Shown piece after piece: positions 31,070-40,533 of a DNA stretch of 64,000 bases (positions are counted from its first letter, which is position 1; each line of letters opens with the position of its first letter). The notes beneath the pieces were generated by a model. It had not been told where the DNA came from and made no database searches. It was given only the letters and a program-made list of their open reading frames with translations. The stretch spans positions 21,311 through 85,310 of the forward strand of contig UQHL01000013.1 of assembly GCA_900540805.1 (NCBI GenBank), given 5' to 3'. Position numbers and translations under genes: made by a program. This stretch comes from an uncultured Eubacteriales bacterium (GTDB taxonomy: Bacteria; Bacillota; Clostridia; Christensenellales; Borkfalkiaceae).

Positions 31070-31897
31070 TCATTTTATGCTTTTTCGATACCCTGTGGGC
31101 GTAATGCCGTAATGGTCTTTGAAATCCCTGCAAAATTGAAACTGTGAATAATATCCCAGCATATCGGAAATTTTATTGATGGGCAGAGAGGTATTCCTTA
31201 AAAGAGAAAGCGCCTTTTTCAGTCGCTGCTCGCGTTGATACACCTTCGGCGCCATTCCCGTGATGGCGGTGAAAAGAGTTCGGAAATGTCTTTCCGAAAA
31301 GTGAAATTTTTGCGCCAGCTCCGAAACGTTGATTTTTTCTTCCAGATGTCCGTGAATATATTGCAAACATTCGTTAATTTCGTTATAATATGAATAATTC
31401 GAATATTTTTCATGCTCGGAAAGATGTATCCAATTAAAAAATTGCAGGGAAAACAACAATGTGGCGATTTTATTGCACGTATTGTCGTATGTTTTCATTA
31501 CATCGAACATTTGCGCGGTGCAGTCCGTCTCCCTCACGTCTATGGGAATCTGATATACCTTTTGTATTTCGAAAAAGGGTAGCGCGTCGGGGCAGAGAAA
31601 ATTGTACCAGATATAGCTCCATTCGTCCGCGACGGCAAGATATCTCACGATTTCTTTATTTGCAAGGATCAGCAAACTGCCTTTGGGCAAATTGAAAATC
31701 TCGTCGTCGGTGATGATTTTTCCTTCTCCGCCGAGCGTGCGTACGGCGCAGAGCATGTCCTTCGGCTCCGCGTCTATCATTTTTTGTGTTTTTGTATAGC
31801 TATATCCGTCGCCGCAAGTCACCTGCCAGCAGGAAACCAGCGCGGGATCGAATTTCACCACGCTGTCATAGATATAAAAACTGTCCGATTTATACAT
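31070..31897 (-). CDS. AraC family transcriptional regulator
   Basis: A 275-aa regulator. The C-terminal 100 residues hold two HTH motifs: INVSELAQKFHFSERHFRTLF and INKISDMLGYYSQFQFCRDF, ending in GITPTGYRKS, the AraC/XylS signature. The N-terminal part is a cupin-like sensor domain (about 1-150). It is divergent from the glycan operon starting at 32072 and separated by a 174-bp region with back-to-back promoters, so it is very likely the operon's sugar-responsive activator. Confidence 0.93.
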   Translation of the reverse strand: MYKSDSFYIYDSVVKFDPALVSCWQVTCGDGYSYTKTQKMIDAEPKDMLCAVRTLGGEGKIITDDEIFNLPKGSLLILANKEIVRYLAVADEWSYIWYNFLCPDALPFFEIQKVYQIPIDVRETDCTAQMFDVMKTYDNTCNKIATLLFSLQFFNWIHLSEHEKYSNYSYYNEINECLQYIHGHLEEKINVSELAQKFHFSERHFRTLFTAITGMAPKVYQREQRLKKALSLLRNTSLPINKISDMLGYYSQFQFCRDFKDHYGITPTGYRKSIK

Positions 31898-31926
31898 TAT
31901 TTTCTCCGTATAACGGCTTTTTCTTC

Positions 31927-31955
31927 ATTATAATATAAAATACACAAAAAATCAA
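31927..31955 (-). promoter_or_regulatory. Promoter of the AraC gene
   Basis: On the minus strand TTGATT (31950-31955), 17-bp spacer, TATAAT (31927-31932). Confidence 0.75.
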
Positions 31956-32006
31956 TATAATTTTTCTCTTGTTCCGATTTGTATATATTTTTTTCCTGTT
32001 GGCCTA

Positions 32007-32035
32007 TTGAACTGCAAGGCGATTAGTGCTAAAAT
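32007..32035 (+). promoter_or_regulatory. Promoter of the glycan-use operon
   Basis: TTGAAC (32007-32012), 17-bp spacer, TAAAAT (32030-32035). The AT-rich stretch 31955-32006 between the two promoters is the likely regulator site. Confidence 0.7.
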
Positions 32036-32071
32036 AGGGATAGAATGAAGCGGAACGAGAAGGAGAAATAC

Positions 32072-33370
32072 ATGGTAACTGTGGCGATTGCGGGGCTCGG
32101 CGCCCGTGGCGGATATATTTATTCGGCATTTCAGAAGAACAGGCCCGATCTGATGAAGACCGTGGCGATTGCCGATCTGAAAGAGGAACTTGTCGAAAAA
32201 TACGGGCGGGAACTGGGCGTAAAGGAAGAAAACCGTTTTTCGAGCGCGGAGGAACTTTTGAAGAGGGAAAGGCTGGCGGACGTGGTCATTATCGCTACGC
32301 AGGACAGGGATCATTTCCGTCACGCTATGGCGGCTCTCGAAAAGGGGTATCATATTTTGTTGGAAAAGCCTGTTTCACCGCGGCCGGACGAGTGCGTGAA
32401 ATTGGAGCGCGCCGCGAAAAAGGCTGAAAGGCTGGTGGCCGTCTGCCATGTGCTGCGCTATACGGCGTTTTTTAGGACGATAAAAAAGATTTTGTCCGAG
32501 GGCAGATTGGGACAGGTGCGCGGAATAGAACAGACGGAAAACGTTGCCTATTGGCATTACGCGCACAGTTTTATCCGCGGCAATTGGCGGAATTCCGACG
32601 AAACCAGCCCGATGATTTTGCAGAAATGCTGTCACGATTTCGATATCATACAATGGCTGCTCGAAAAGACGCCCGTCAGCGTTTCTTCGAGGGGGGGACT
32701 GAAGTATTTCGTCGCGGAGAATGCGCCCGACGGAAGCACGGAACGGTGTATGGAAAATTGTTCGGTAAAGGGAAAATGCCCCTATAACGCAGAACGTTTT
32801 TACCTCGCTGCGTACGAGAAAATGAGCGAGGCGGAACGTCGGAGCAATTGGATATTCAACGTTCTGTGCAACAATTCTCCCTCCTATGAAAGAATGAAGG
32901 CGGCGCTGCGGGACAGCGATTACGGGAAATGCGCCTTCCGCTGCGATAACAACGTGGTCGATCATCAGGTGACCACCGTCAATTTTGAGGACGGAACCTT
33001 GGCGACGCTGACGATGACCGCGTTTACGAAAGACTGCAAGCGGGTGGTGCGCATCTACGGCACCGAGGGCGAACTGACGGCGGACGATTTTTCAAACGTC
33101 ATAACGCTTCGGCCGTTTACGGGCGAGGACGAAAGGATAGACGTGACAAAACTCACCGACGACCTCTCGGGGCACGGCGGCGGGGATAATCGCCTGATGG
33201 AAGAATTTTTGACTTTGATAGACGGCGGGGATTTTTCCAAAAACGTATCTTCGGGGATAGAGAAATCCGTTATGAGCCATATGATGGCGTTTGCGGCGGA
33301 AGAATCCCGCTTGAAAAACGGTGAGACGATCGATCTGGAAGGCATGAAAAGAAACGTCGGGGAGGACTGA
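32072..33370 (+). CDS. Gfo/Idh/MocA family oxidoreductase (first paralogue)
   Basis: A 432-aa NAD(P)-dependent sugar oxidoreductase. The Rossmann motif is AIAGLGARGG near the N-terminus, and the EKP motif is in LLEKPVSPRPDEC near residue 105. The C-terminal domain holds the substrate residues, with WHYAHSFIRGNWRNSD conserved in the second paralogue at 44390. An unusual Cys cluster, C-x3-C-x5-C (residues about 227-237), is inserted in this domain. ATG 32072 has AGGAG seven bases upstream; the in-frame ATG at 32045 lies before it. Such enzymes oxidise or epimerise a sugar ring; the substrate is unknown. Confidence 0.9.
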   Translation: MVTVAIAGLGARGGYIYSAFQKNRPDLMKTVAIADLKEELVEKYGRELGVKEENRFSSAEELLKRERLADVVIIATQDRDHFRHAMAALEKGYHILLEKPVSPRPDECVKLERAAKKAERLVAVCHVLRYTAFFRTIKKILSEGRLGQVRGIEQTENVAYWHYAHSFIRGNWRNSDETSPMILQKCCHDFDIIQWLLEKTPVSVSSRGGLKYFVAENAPDGSTERCMENCSVKGKCPYNAERFYLAAYEKMSEAERRSNWIFNVLCNNSPSYERMKAALRDSDYGKCAFRCDNNVVDHQVTTVNFEDGTLATLTMTAFTKDCKRVVRIYGTEGELTADDFSNVITLRPFTGEDERIDVTKLTDDLSGHGGGDNRLMEEFLTLIDGGDFSKNVSSGIEKSVMSHMMAFAAEESRLKNGETIDLEGMKRNVGED

Positions 33371-33374
33371 ACAA

Positions 33375-34310
33375 GTGACGGTCGAAAGGCGGAAACGCGA
33401 CTTTAAGACGCAGTTGAAAACAAAGTGGGCGGATTGGGGGTTTATCGCCGTAATGCTGGCCGTTCCCCTGCTCAATCTCCTGATTTTCTATTTCGGGGTG
33501 AATATCAACAGCGTATTGCTGGCATTTAAGGAAAACATCGGCGGAGAAACGGTATTTTCACTCTATAATTTTCAGCGGCTGTTCAAGGAATTCGCCTCCT
33601 CGGCGTCCGTCGTAAACGAGGCTTTGAAAAACACGCTTATTTTTTTCTTTTTGAGTTTTATTATCATAACGCCGCTGTCTCTCATTTTCGCGTACTTCCT
33701 TTATAAGAAGATATACGGATATAAAATTTTCAGATTTGTGTTTTTCCTTCCCTCGATCATTTCCGCGACGGTGCTTACGACGCTGTATAAGCAGCTGATC
33801 CTTCCCGACGGGGTAATCTCCCAATTGGTGCGTCTCGTGGGCGGCGAGGTGCCGCTGCTGGGATATCTGGCTACGGAGGACACCGCGCTTTGGGCGATCG
33901 TCGTCTATACGCTGTGGACGGGATTCGGCGTCAATATCATTCTGTTCAGCGGCGCGATGTCGAAGCTGCCCGAAGAAGTGATGGAATACGCCAAAATAGA
34001 CGGCGTGGGGACATGGCGCGAGCTGGTGCAGATTATCATTCCCATGATCTGGCCGACCGTCTCCACCATGCTGACGTTTGCAATCGTCGGTCTGTTTACG
34101 GCCAGCGGGCCGATCCTGCTGTTTACGAAAGGACAGTACGGCACCTATACGATTTCGTTTTGGATTTTCGATCTCGTGCAGGGCGTAAACGGCGTCACCA
34201 ATTTCGAATATGCTTCCGCCGTCGGATTGTTCTTCACCCTGGTCGGCGTGCCCATCGTAATGACTGTGAGACATTTTATCAATAAACTTGTCGAGATTGT
34301 CGAATATTGA
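33375..34310 (+). CDS. Carbohydrate ABC transporter permease (MalF/UgpA type)
   Basis: A 311-aa inner-membrane subunit with six helices and the EAA loop in EYAKIDGVGTWRELVQIIIP near residue 207, which contacts the ATPase. The start is GTG 33375 with GGAGG ten bases upstream, four bases after the oxidoreductase stop. It pairs with the next gene and the lipoprotein at 35214 to import an oligosaccharide. No ATPase gene is in this locus; a shared MsmK/UgpC-like ATPase elsewhere is likely. Confidence 0.93.
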   Translation: MTVERRKRDFKTQLKTKWADWGFIAVMLAVPLLNLLIFYFGVNINSVLLAFKENIGGETVFSLYNFQRLFKEFASSASVVNEALKNTLIFFFLSFIIITPLSLIFAYFLYKKIYGYKIFRFVFFLPSIISATVLTTLYKQLILPDGVISQLVRLVGGEVPLLGYLATEDTALWAIVVYTLWTGFGVNIILFSGAMSKLPEEVMEYAKIDGVGTWRELVQIIIPMIWPTVSTMLTFAIVGLFTASGPILLFTKGQYGTYTISFWIFDLVQGVNGVTNFEYASAVGLFFTLVGVPIVMTVRHFINKLVEIVEY

Positions 34311-34320
34311 GGGAGAGAAC

Positions 34321-35199
34321 ATGACAAAAGGCGCTTATAAAAAACAAACGTCAAAGCGCGGGAAAGCCCAGAAAACGCTGTTCATCGTCGTAGCCGTGCT
34401 CTTTTCGATCTACGGCTTTACGCTGGTCTATCCGTTTTTCTGGACGCTGATCAACTCGCTTAAGACCAATCGGGAATTCAGTTCCACCAATTCCCTGCAT
34501 TTTCCCGAAAAATGGATGTTCTCCAATTACAAAAACGCCTTTGCGGAGCTGTCCGTACGGGGAACGAATATGTTCGGAATGATTTTCAACAGCCTATGGT
34601 TTACCTGCGGCGCGACGCTGATCAATATCTTTTGTTGCTGCTGCACGGCGTACGTGATCGCCCGCTATAAATTCCGCGGCAGAAAATTTCTCTATTCTCT
34701 GGCGATCGTCATGATGATGCTGCCGATCGTGGGCGCGTTGCCCGCGCAGTATAAAATGGTGAGCGATCTGCACCTGAAAGACAGCCCGCTGTTTCTTTTG
34801 ACCTGCACGGGCGGCTTCGGATTCAATTTCATTATCCTGTACGCGTTTTTTCAAAACCTTTCCTGGACATACGCGGAGGCCGCGAAAATGGACGGCGCGG
34901 GAAACATGAGGATATTTTTGCAGATCATGCTGCCGCAGGCGATGCCCTCGGTCACCGCGCTGGCGATCGTGCAGGCGATCGGGTTCTGGAACGATTACAT
35001 GACGCCGATTTTGTATCTGCGTTCGTTTCCGACGCTTGCCTCGGGGCTGTACGAGTTCGACCCCGACAGGATAACGGGGGGAAGCTATCCCGTTTATTTT
35101 GCGGGACTGATGCTGTCTATGCTGCCCGTGTTGGCAGTGTTTGGAGTGTTCCAGAATACGATCATGCAAAACACGGTCGCGGGCGGCTTGAAAGGATAA
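34321..35199 (+). CDS. Carbohydrate ABC transporter permease (MalG/UgpE type)
   Basis: A 292-aa second permease with six helices and the EAA loop EAAKMDGAGNMRIFLQIMLP near residue 195. ATG 34321 follows GGGAGAG; an upstream in-frame ATG (34288) lies within the preceding gene. The C-terminal FQNTIMQNTVAGGLKG is the standard end of this family. Co-transcribed with the gene before and the binding protein after. Confidence 0.93.
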   Translation: MTKGAYKKQTSKRGKAQKTLFIVVAVLFSIYGFTLVYPFFWTLINSLKTNREFSSTNSLHFPEKWMFSNYKNAFAELSVRGTNMFGMIFNSLWFTCGATLINIFCCCCTAYVIARYKFRGRKFLYSLAIVMMMLPIVGALPAQYKMVSDLHLKDSPLFLLTCTGGFGFNFIILYAFFQNLSWTYAEAAKMDGAGNMRIFLQIMLPQAMPSVTALAIVQAIGFWNDYMTPILYLRSFPTLASGLYEFDPDRITGGSYPVYFAGLMLSMLPVLAVFGVFQNTIMQNTVAGGLKG

Positions 35200-35213
35200 A
35201 AAAGGAGGAAATT

Positions 35214-36827
35214 ATGAAAAAATCGAGCAGGATTATGATCGGGCTGGTGCTGGCGGCAGTGTTTGCCGTACCCGCGGGGGGATGTTCCAAACGGGCGCCC
35301 GACGACGAAAATACGCTGGAAATAGAGCTGTATAAAGCGGGATACGGGGAGACGTTTCTGCACGCGCTGGCGGAGGAATACGAAAAGAACCATGAGGGCG
35401 TGAAAATCTATATCAACGCTTCCAGCGAGGAATCGCTGATCAGGACGCACCTGCCCTCGGGGCCGAGCAACAATACCGTGGATCTCTATCTTCAGGGGGA
35501 CAGCTATTTCGATTTGATGGGCGAAACGGGCGGCGTGGATTTTCTCGGCGTGCATTATGAAAATAAACTCGCCGATCTCACCGACGTCTATAACGCGGTG
35601 ATTCCCGGGGAAAACGTCACGGTAAAGCAAAAAATGTTCGACGATTACGAGGCCTACCACAACGTGGGGGACGGCGAACGCGGAAAGTATTATCAATTTC
35701 CCTGGGCGGCCGGGATCGGCGGGATTACGTATAATTATAATCTTTTTCAGGCAAACGGCTGGGAAGTACCCAACACGACCGACGAATTGTTTGCCTTGTG
35801 CGAACGGATTTCCGCCGCAGAGCTTACCTATGCGAAGAAAAAACTTTATCCCTTTATCTTTACGCTGGAGGATTCGTATTGGGATATGGCGTATCTCACC
35901 TGGTGGGCACAGTACGACGGGGTGACGGCGTTCAATAAATTTTGGCAGGGCGAATATTACGACGAGGAGGCGCAGTCGTTCCATTTCGGTCCCTCGATGA
36001 TGCTTTCCCGCGGCAAAGAGGAAGCTTTGAAGGTTTTGGATCGCATTCTCTGCATCGACAAAAGCAAAAGCGACTGGGCGGGAGACGCGGCTTATACCGA
36101 TCCCGATTCCGTCAATACCTTTATGCAGGTACAGACGAAATATTTCAGCGGCGGCAGCGCGATGATGGTCAACGGCGACTGGCTGGAAAACGAAGTCCGC
36201 ACGGATTTCGAGGACGAACTCGCTTCGGGCGAACTCGATATCCGCTATATGGCTATGCCCGTGATCAGCTCGCTGGGAGAAAAGCTCGGCCTTACGGACG
36301 CGCAGCTGAGCGCGGCGGTGGAATACGTGAGAAACGGCGGGGAAAAGCCCGCGATTTCCGACGACGCGCTGACGGCGGTCGCCGACGCCTGTAAAATCAA
36401 TCAGACGCTGGGCGTCAACCACAACGCGGTGATTCCCTGTTACGCGAAAGCGGAAAAATTGGCAAAGGATTTCCTCGTTTTCATGGCGAGCGACGCCGCC
36501 CAGGAAATTTATCTCTCCGCGACAAAAGGCGCTATGCTTCCCTTCGATTACGACGCGGAAAACAGCGAATGCTACGCGGGATTTTCCCCCTTCCAGAAAT
36601 CGAAATTCGAGGTAATGCAGGGGAGCAAGTACGTGTTCAACCAATCCAAGCACCCGCTGTTTTATCGCGGCGGCGTAACGCCCTATTCCAACCTGAAAAC
36701 CAACCCCGAAGTAAACCTCTTCAACGAAAAAAATTATAAAAACTATAAAAAAATCACTTTCGAAAATTACGATTACGTCTATAAAAACTGGAACGACATT
36801 CTGCGCAACTCGGGCATACAGGCATAA
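35214..36827 (+). CDS. Extracellular solute-binding lipoprotein
   Basis: A 537-aa family 1-type binding protein. The signal peptide ends in a lipobox PAGGC (Cys near residue 24), anchoring it to the membrane. The mature protein has the two-lobe layout with early LEIELYKAGYGE, aromatic-rich pocket segments (YYQFPWAAGIGGITYNYN) and a C-terminal hinge. It captures the sugar for the permeases at 33375 and 34321. It is longer than the usual 420-450 residues, as in several gut clostridial oligosaccharide binders. AAAGGAGG precedes the ATG. Confidence 0.9.
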   Translation: MKKSSRIMIGLVLAAVFAVPAGGCSKRAPDDENTLEIELYKAGYGETFLHALAEEYEKNHEGVKIYINASSEESLIRTHLPSGPSNNTVDLYLQGDSYFDLMGETGGVDFLGVHYENKLADLTDVYNAVIPGENVTVKQKMFDDYEAYHNVGDGERGKYYQFPWAAGIGGITYNYNLFQANGWEVPNTTDELFALCERISAAELTYAKKKLYPFIFTLEDSYWDMAYLTWWAQYDGVTAFNKFWQGEYYDEEAQSFHFGPSMMLSRGKEEALKVLDRILCIDKSKSDWAGDAAYTDPDSVNTFMQVQTKYFSGGSAMMVNGDWLENEVRTDFEDELASGELDIRYMAMPVISSLGEKLGLTDAQLSAAVEYVRNGGEKPAISDDALTAVADACKINQTLGVNHNAVIPCYAKAEKLAKDFLVFMASDAAQEIYLSATKGAMLPFDYDAENSECYAGFSPFQKSKFEVMQGSKYVFNQSKHPLFYRGGVTPYSNLKTNPEVNLFNEKNYKNYKKITFENYDYVYKNWNDILRNSGIQA

Positions 36828-36838
36828 AGGGGAGAGCT

Positions 36839-39319
36839 ATGAAAAAATTATTCGCGTTGGCGCTGGCCTTGACCGCGTTGCTTTTTGCGGGCTGCAACCA
36901 GCCGCAGGAAGAACTCGAATACGAGATATGGTCGCCGTCGGCCACGGAAAAAATTTATCGGGATATCGCCTACGACGCCGAAAAAAAGTCGGAAAAGCGG
37001 CTGGAGATCGGCATGGCCAAAAACGAATACGAATCCGACCAGCTGATCGTCACGGTAAAGACGGGCCGCGTCTCGGCTTATTCGCTTGCGGTTTGCGACC
37101 TCACCAATCCTTCGGGCGGCGTTATCCCCAAGGAAAACATTTCCGTGTACATGGAACACTATATAAACGTTACCAAGAAAAACAACAACAATAACGATTA
37201 TCCCACGGGGTATACGCCCGACGCGCTCGTTCCGCTGGGACTCGCCGCGGAGAAAGGGGAAAACCGCATAGAAAAGGGCAAAAATCAGGGACTGTATATC
37301 ACCGTAAAGACGGATAAGGACACCGGGGAGGGGATTTATACGGGCGCGTTTGCGCTGACGCTGAACGGAGAAACAATTTCCGTGCCCGTAAAGGTCACCG
37401 TGTGGGCGTTCGCCGTGCCCGATACCGTCGGGGCGCAGAGCTGTTTTATGCTCAACCGCAACGACATCATGAACGGCGAACTCGACAACACGGAAGAAAT
37501 GTACGAAACCTATTACGAAACGATGCTGCGCTACCGTCTTTCGCCCCTCTCCGTGCCGAAAGCGGATAGGGGGCTGGAAGGATTTTTGTCGGGGCTGGAA
37601 AAGTATTACGACGCGCCCGGATTTTCCGCTTACGGGATTCCCCATTCGTCCGACGGCACGGACGTGATTTATTCCGAACTGAAAAGCACGCTGAAGGCGA
37701 TTGCGGGGCTTTGCACCGAAGAAAAGAATTATTTCGAAAAGGGGTATTATTACATTTACGATCTGATCGACGAGCCGCATTTGTCCGCCGACGGCGGCGA
37801 AAAGACAAAACGCATCGTCGCCCGGATCGACGCGGCGGAGCTGGAAGCGTTTGAAGAATTGGAGGACGAAGGCTTTTTTAGCGGTAAAAGCGAAAAATTC
37901 AAGGCCGGGATCAAGGCCTCGATGTCGAATATCCCCAACGTGGTGACGACCTGGTACGACGAAAGTTTCGCGCAGAACCCGCTCACCTGGTGCCCGACCG
38001 TCGATAAATTCAACGACGAAGAGAGCCGCGCGCTGTACGCTTCCGAAAAGGAGCGGAGCGGCAGTTTATGGTGGTACACCTGCGCGGCGCCGAATTATCC
38101 TTACCCCGGCTACCATATCGACGACAACCTCGTGGGCGCGCGCGTGATGAGCTGGATGCAGAAGGCCTACGACGTGGACGGGAATCTCTATTGGGCGACG
38201 ACTACCTATAACAAGATAGAACTCAATCAGCACGGAGAGGATAATATCACGCGTCCGATCGATCCCTACGCCGACCCTCAGCGGATGAGCGAGCGCTGGA
38301 TTGCCAACGGCGACGGGTATCTGTTTTATCCGGGGGCGAAGTACGGGGCGGACTATCCGTTTGCCTCCATGCGCCTGGAGGCGATCCGGGACGGCTTGGA
38401 GGAATACGAATATCTGCGTCAGCTGGAGACGCTCTACGCGGGCGCTTCAGAGTATTACGGCATGGAGATCAGCGCGGAGAAAAAACTGTCGGGGCTGTAT
38501 TCCCGCCTGTTTTCAGGGACGATTTATTCGCAAAGCCATACGGCCTTCGAAGATGTGCGGAAGGAGCTGGCGGGGGAGATCGTCGCGGCGAAAGAAAATC
38601 CCGCCAAATTTTATGTGACGGACGTCGAAACGAATCTCGATACCGCCGCGGTGACGTTTGTCGCGGACGCGGGGTACTCGGTGAAGGTAAACGGCCGTGC
38701 GGTTGCGGGAGAAAAACAGGGCGGAGGATATCTCTACAAGGCTGAAATCAAGCTGGACGGCGAGGAGAATAATGCCGTTGTCGAATTGACGGACGGCGAG
38801 GCGGCCTATACCTATTCCACGTATCTTTCGGGAAAGGTGGTGAGGGTGGCGACGTTCGACGACGAAAGCGAGCTCTCCAAATTTACCGCGGCGAAAACGG
38901 TGACGCTCTCTTTAAGCGACGAACACGCGCTGGGCGGGTATGCGCTGAAGGCGGTGGCGGAGTCGCAGGATAAACTCGGCTACTATCCCTCGGTTACGCT
39001 CAAGGCTTCGGCACTGGGGCTGAAACCGTCGGAAATCGACCGTTTCGACCTTTCGATATTTAATTCGGAAAACGAAAACGTCAAAGTTACCTTCGTGCTG
39101 TTGAGCGATACGTCGGAATACGTGCTCGGCGAAAGAACCCTGAAGGCGGGCGAATGGACGGCAGTCTCCGTCGGCAAACTGTACGCGACGGATTGGTCGG
39201 GATTTGCCGGATTGACGGGGATCGAGTTCAGGCTGGAAAACTTTGCCGACGAAAGTACGTTGCTGCCGCGCCGAACGCTCTATATAGACAATATTACGGT
39301 TTCGAAAAGGAGCAGTTGA
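36839..39319 (+). CDS. DUF4091/GH123-like lipoprotein, candidate glycosidase
   Basis: An 826-aa lipoprotein (lipobox LFAGC, Cys near residue 19). Residues 40-185 form a beta-sandwich with YITVKTDKDTGEGIYTGAFA, as in DUF4091/GH123 N-terminal domains. Residues 190-580 look like a TIM barrel, with YIYDLIDEPH near 305-314 offering the adjacent Asp-Glu typical of GH123-type substrate-assisted catalysis. A C-terminal carbohydrate-binding-like domain follows (about 660-826). It probably trims a host or plant glycan at the cell surface; GH123 acts on beta-GalNAc, but the substrate here is only inferred. Confidence 0.82.
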   Translation: MKKLFALALALTALLFAGCNQPQEELEYEIWSPSATEKIYRDIAYDAEKKSEKRLEIGMAKNEYESDQLIVTVKTGRVSAYSLAVCDLTNPSGGVIPKENISVYMEHYINVTKKNNNNNDYPTGYTPDALVPLGLAAEKGENRIEKGKNQGLYITVKTDKDTGEGIYTGAFALTLNGETISVPVKVTVWAFAVPDTVGAQSCFMLNRNDIMNGELDNTEEMYETYYETMLRYRLSPLSVPKADRGLEGFLSGLEKYYDAPGFSAYGIPHSSDGTDVIYSELKSTLKAIAGLCTEEKNYFEKGYYYIYDLIDEPHLSADGGEKTKRIVARIDAAELEAFEELEDEGFFSGKSEKFKAGIKASMSNIPNVVTTWYDESFAQNPLTWCPTVDKFNDEESRALYASEKERSGSLWWYTCAAPNYPYPGYHIDDNLVGARVMSWMQKAYDVDGNLYWATTTYNKIELNQHGEDNITRPIDPYADPQRMSERWIANGDGYLFYPGAKYGADYPFASMRLEAIRDGLEEYEYLRQLETLYAGASEYYGMEISAEKKLSGLYSRLFSGTIYSQSHTAFEDVRKELAGEIVAAKENPAKFYVTDVETNLDTAAVTFVADAGYSVKVNGRAVAGEKQGGGYLYKAEIKLDGEENNAVVELTDGEAAYTYSTYLSGKVVRVATFDDESELSKFTAAKTVTLSLSDEHALGGYALKAVAESQDKLGYYPSVTLKASALGLKPSEIDRFDLSIFNSENENVKVTFVLLSDTSEYVLGERTLKAGEWTAVSVGKLYATDWSGFAGLTGIEFRLENFADESTLLPRRTLYIDNITVSKRSS

Positions 39320-39320
39320 T

Positions 39321-40493
39321 ATGAAAAAATCCGTCTCTTTTCTGACGTGTCTGCTGACTTTTCCCCTCGTATTCGCTTCCTGCGGCGGGGAAAAGGACGC
39401 CCGAGTGAAAAAAGCGACCATCTCTACCTTTTCGTCTTACGAGGAGATGCAGACGTTTAACTATTATAATTCCTTCGGAAAAATCGGGGTGAATACCGAC
39501 CCGAAATTTATCACCGACGGCAATACCAGCGCGCGGGTGGAAATTCACGGCAATCCGAAAGGAAACGACCCGAGCATGTATATCTGGTGCGATACGAAAT
39601 ATTTTTCCGCCAACGATTTCAGCTATGTGAAGGCGCTGACGATGGACGTTTTCAACGAGAGCGGCAGAGAAACAAAGCTTACGCTGTCCTTTACCTCGAG
39701 AAAAAATAAGCTGAGAAAGACCTATCCCGGTACGGAATATTTGCTTTCGCCGGGAAAAAACAACCTGGTGTACTATATCGACCGGCAAGTGGCGAAATAC
39801 CTCTGCGACATAGACGCTCTGGAATATATCCGTTTTGATTTTGCGCAGACGGACAGTTTCGATACCTTCAGCCTGCTCTATCTCGACAATCTGGAAGCGC
39901 ATTACGAATATACCGAGACGGAGGCGCTGATCAAGGAAATCGAGCGGACGGAAACGACCGACGAGATACTCTATTTCGAGGATAAGATAGACTTGTTCAA
40001 CGTCAACGCCCTAAGTTATCAATGTTCGTCTGCGTCCTATCCGAAAATTTCCATCAACACCAATCCGCTTTACGTTTCGCAGGGAAGCAAATCGCTGAAG
40101 GTGGACGTCGCCGTAAATCCCAACGAGGGCCACCCCGATCCCTGGCCCGGGATCAGGATAGAAAAGGAATATCTTTCCTCGTTTGATTTTACCGCTTACG
40201 GCGACGATGCCGAGATTTCGTTTGATATCCTTAATGCAGGGTATAAGACCAAAACGCTGGCCTGGAACGTCAGGGATAAAAAGGACAATTCGCTCGAAGT
40301 GGCCGCGGCCGTGCTGCCCGCTGGCGAATGGGTGAGGGTGACGGCAAAACTTTCGGATATGCGGTATAAAAACGGCAGACAGGGAGAGCCGTTGGATCTT
40401 TCTGCCCTGGAGAGCTTTACGATCAATTATGCCCACGAATACGGCGGGCAGAGCTACGCTTTTTATGTGGACAATTTTTATATTTCCAAGTGA
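39321..40493 (+). CDS. Lipoprotein with two carbohydrate-binding-like domains
   Basis: A 390-aa lipoprotein (lipobox FASC, Cys near residue 21) starting 2 bases after the preceding stop. The mature part consists of two similar beta-sandwich units (about 30-195 and 215-390). Each starts with (T/Y)F-S/E-(S/D) then a Phe/Asn-Val segment, includes a GNTSARVEIHGNP or GSKSLKVDVAVNP strand, and ends with YLDNLE or YVDNFYIS. This resembles the end domain of the preceding and following proteins. It probably binds glycan at the cell surface; no catalytic residues are seen. Confidence 0.75.
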   Translation: MKKSVSFLTCLLTFPLVFASCGGEKDARVKKATISTFSSYEEMQTFNYYNSFGKIGVNTDPKFITDGNTSARVEIHGNPKGNDPSMYIWCDTKYFSANDFSYVKALTMDVFNESGRETKLTLSFTSRKNKLRKTYPGTEYLLSPGKNNLVYYIDRQVAKYLCDIDALEYIRFDFAQTDSFDTFSLLYLDNLEAHYEYTETEALIKEIERTETTDEILYFEDKIDLFNVNALSYQCSSASYPKISINTNPLYVSQGSKSLKVDVAVNPNEGHPDPWPGIRIEKEYLSSFDFTAYGDDAEISFDILNAGYKTKTLAWNVRDKKDNSLEVAAAVLPAGEWVRVTAKLSDMRYKNGRQGEPLDLSALESFTINYAHEYGGQSYAFYVDNFYISK

Positions 40494-40514
40494 AAAAGGA
40501 AGGAGGAAAGTTTG

Positions 40515-40533
40515 ATGAAAAAAAACAAGAAGA
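40515..40533 (+). other. A8 homopolymer causing an apparent frameshift at the gene start
   Basis: ATG 40515 has a perfectly spaced AAGGAGG and should begin a lipoprotein signal, but the A8 run (40518-40525) puts it out of frame. With seven A the frame would read MKKTRRLWILTVLTLL and join the 40534 frame. Confidence 0.8.
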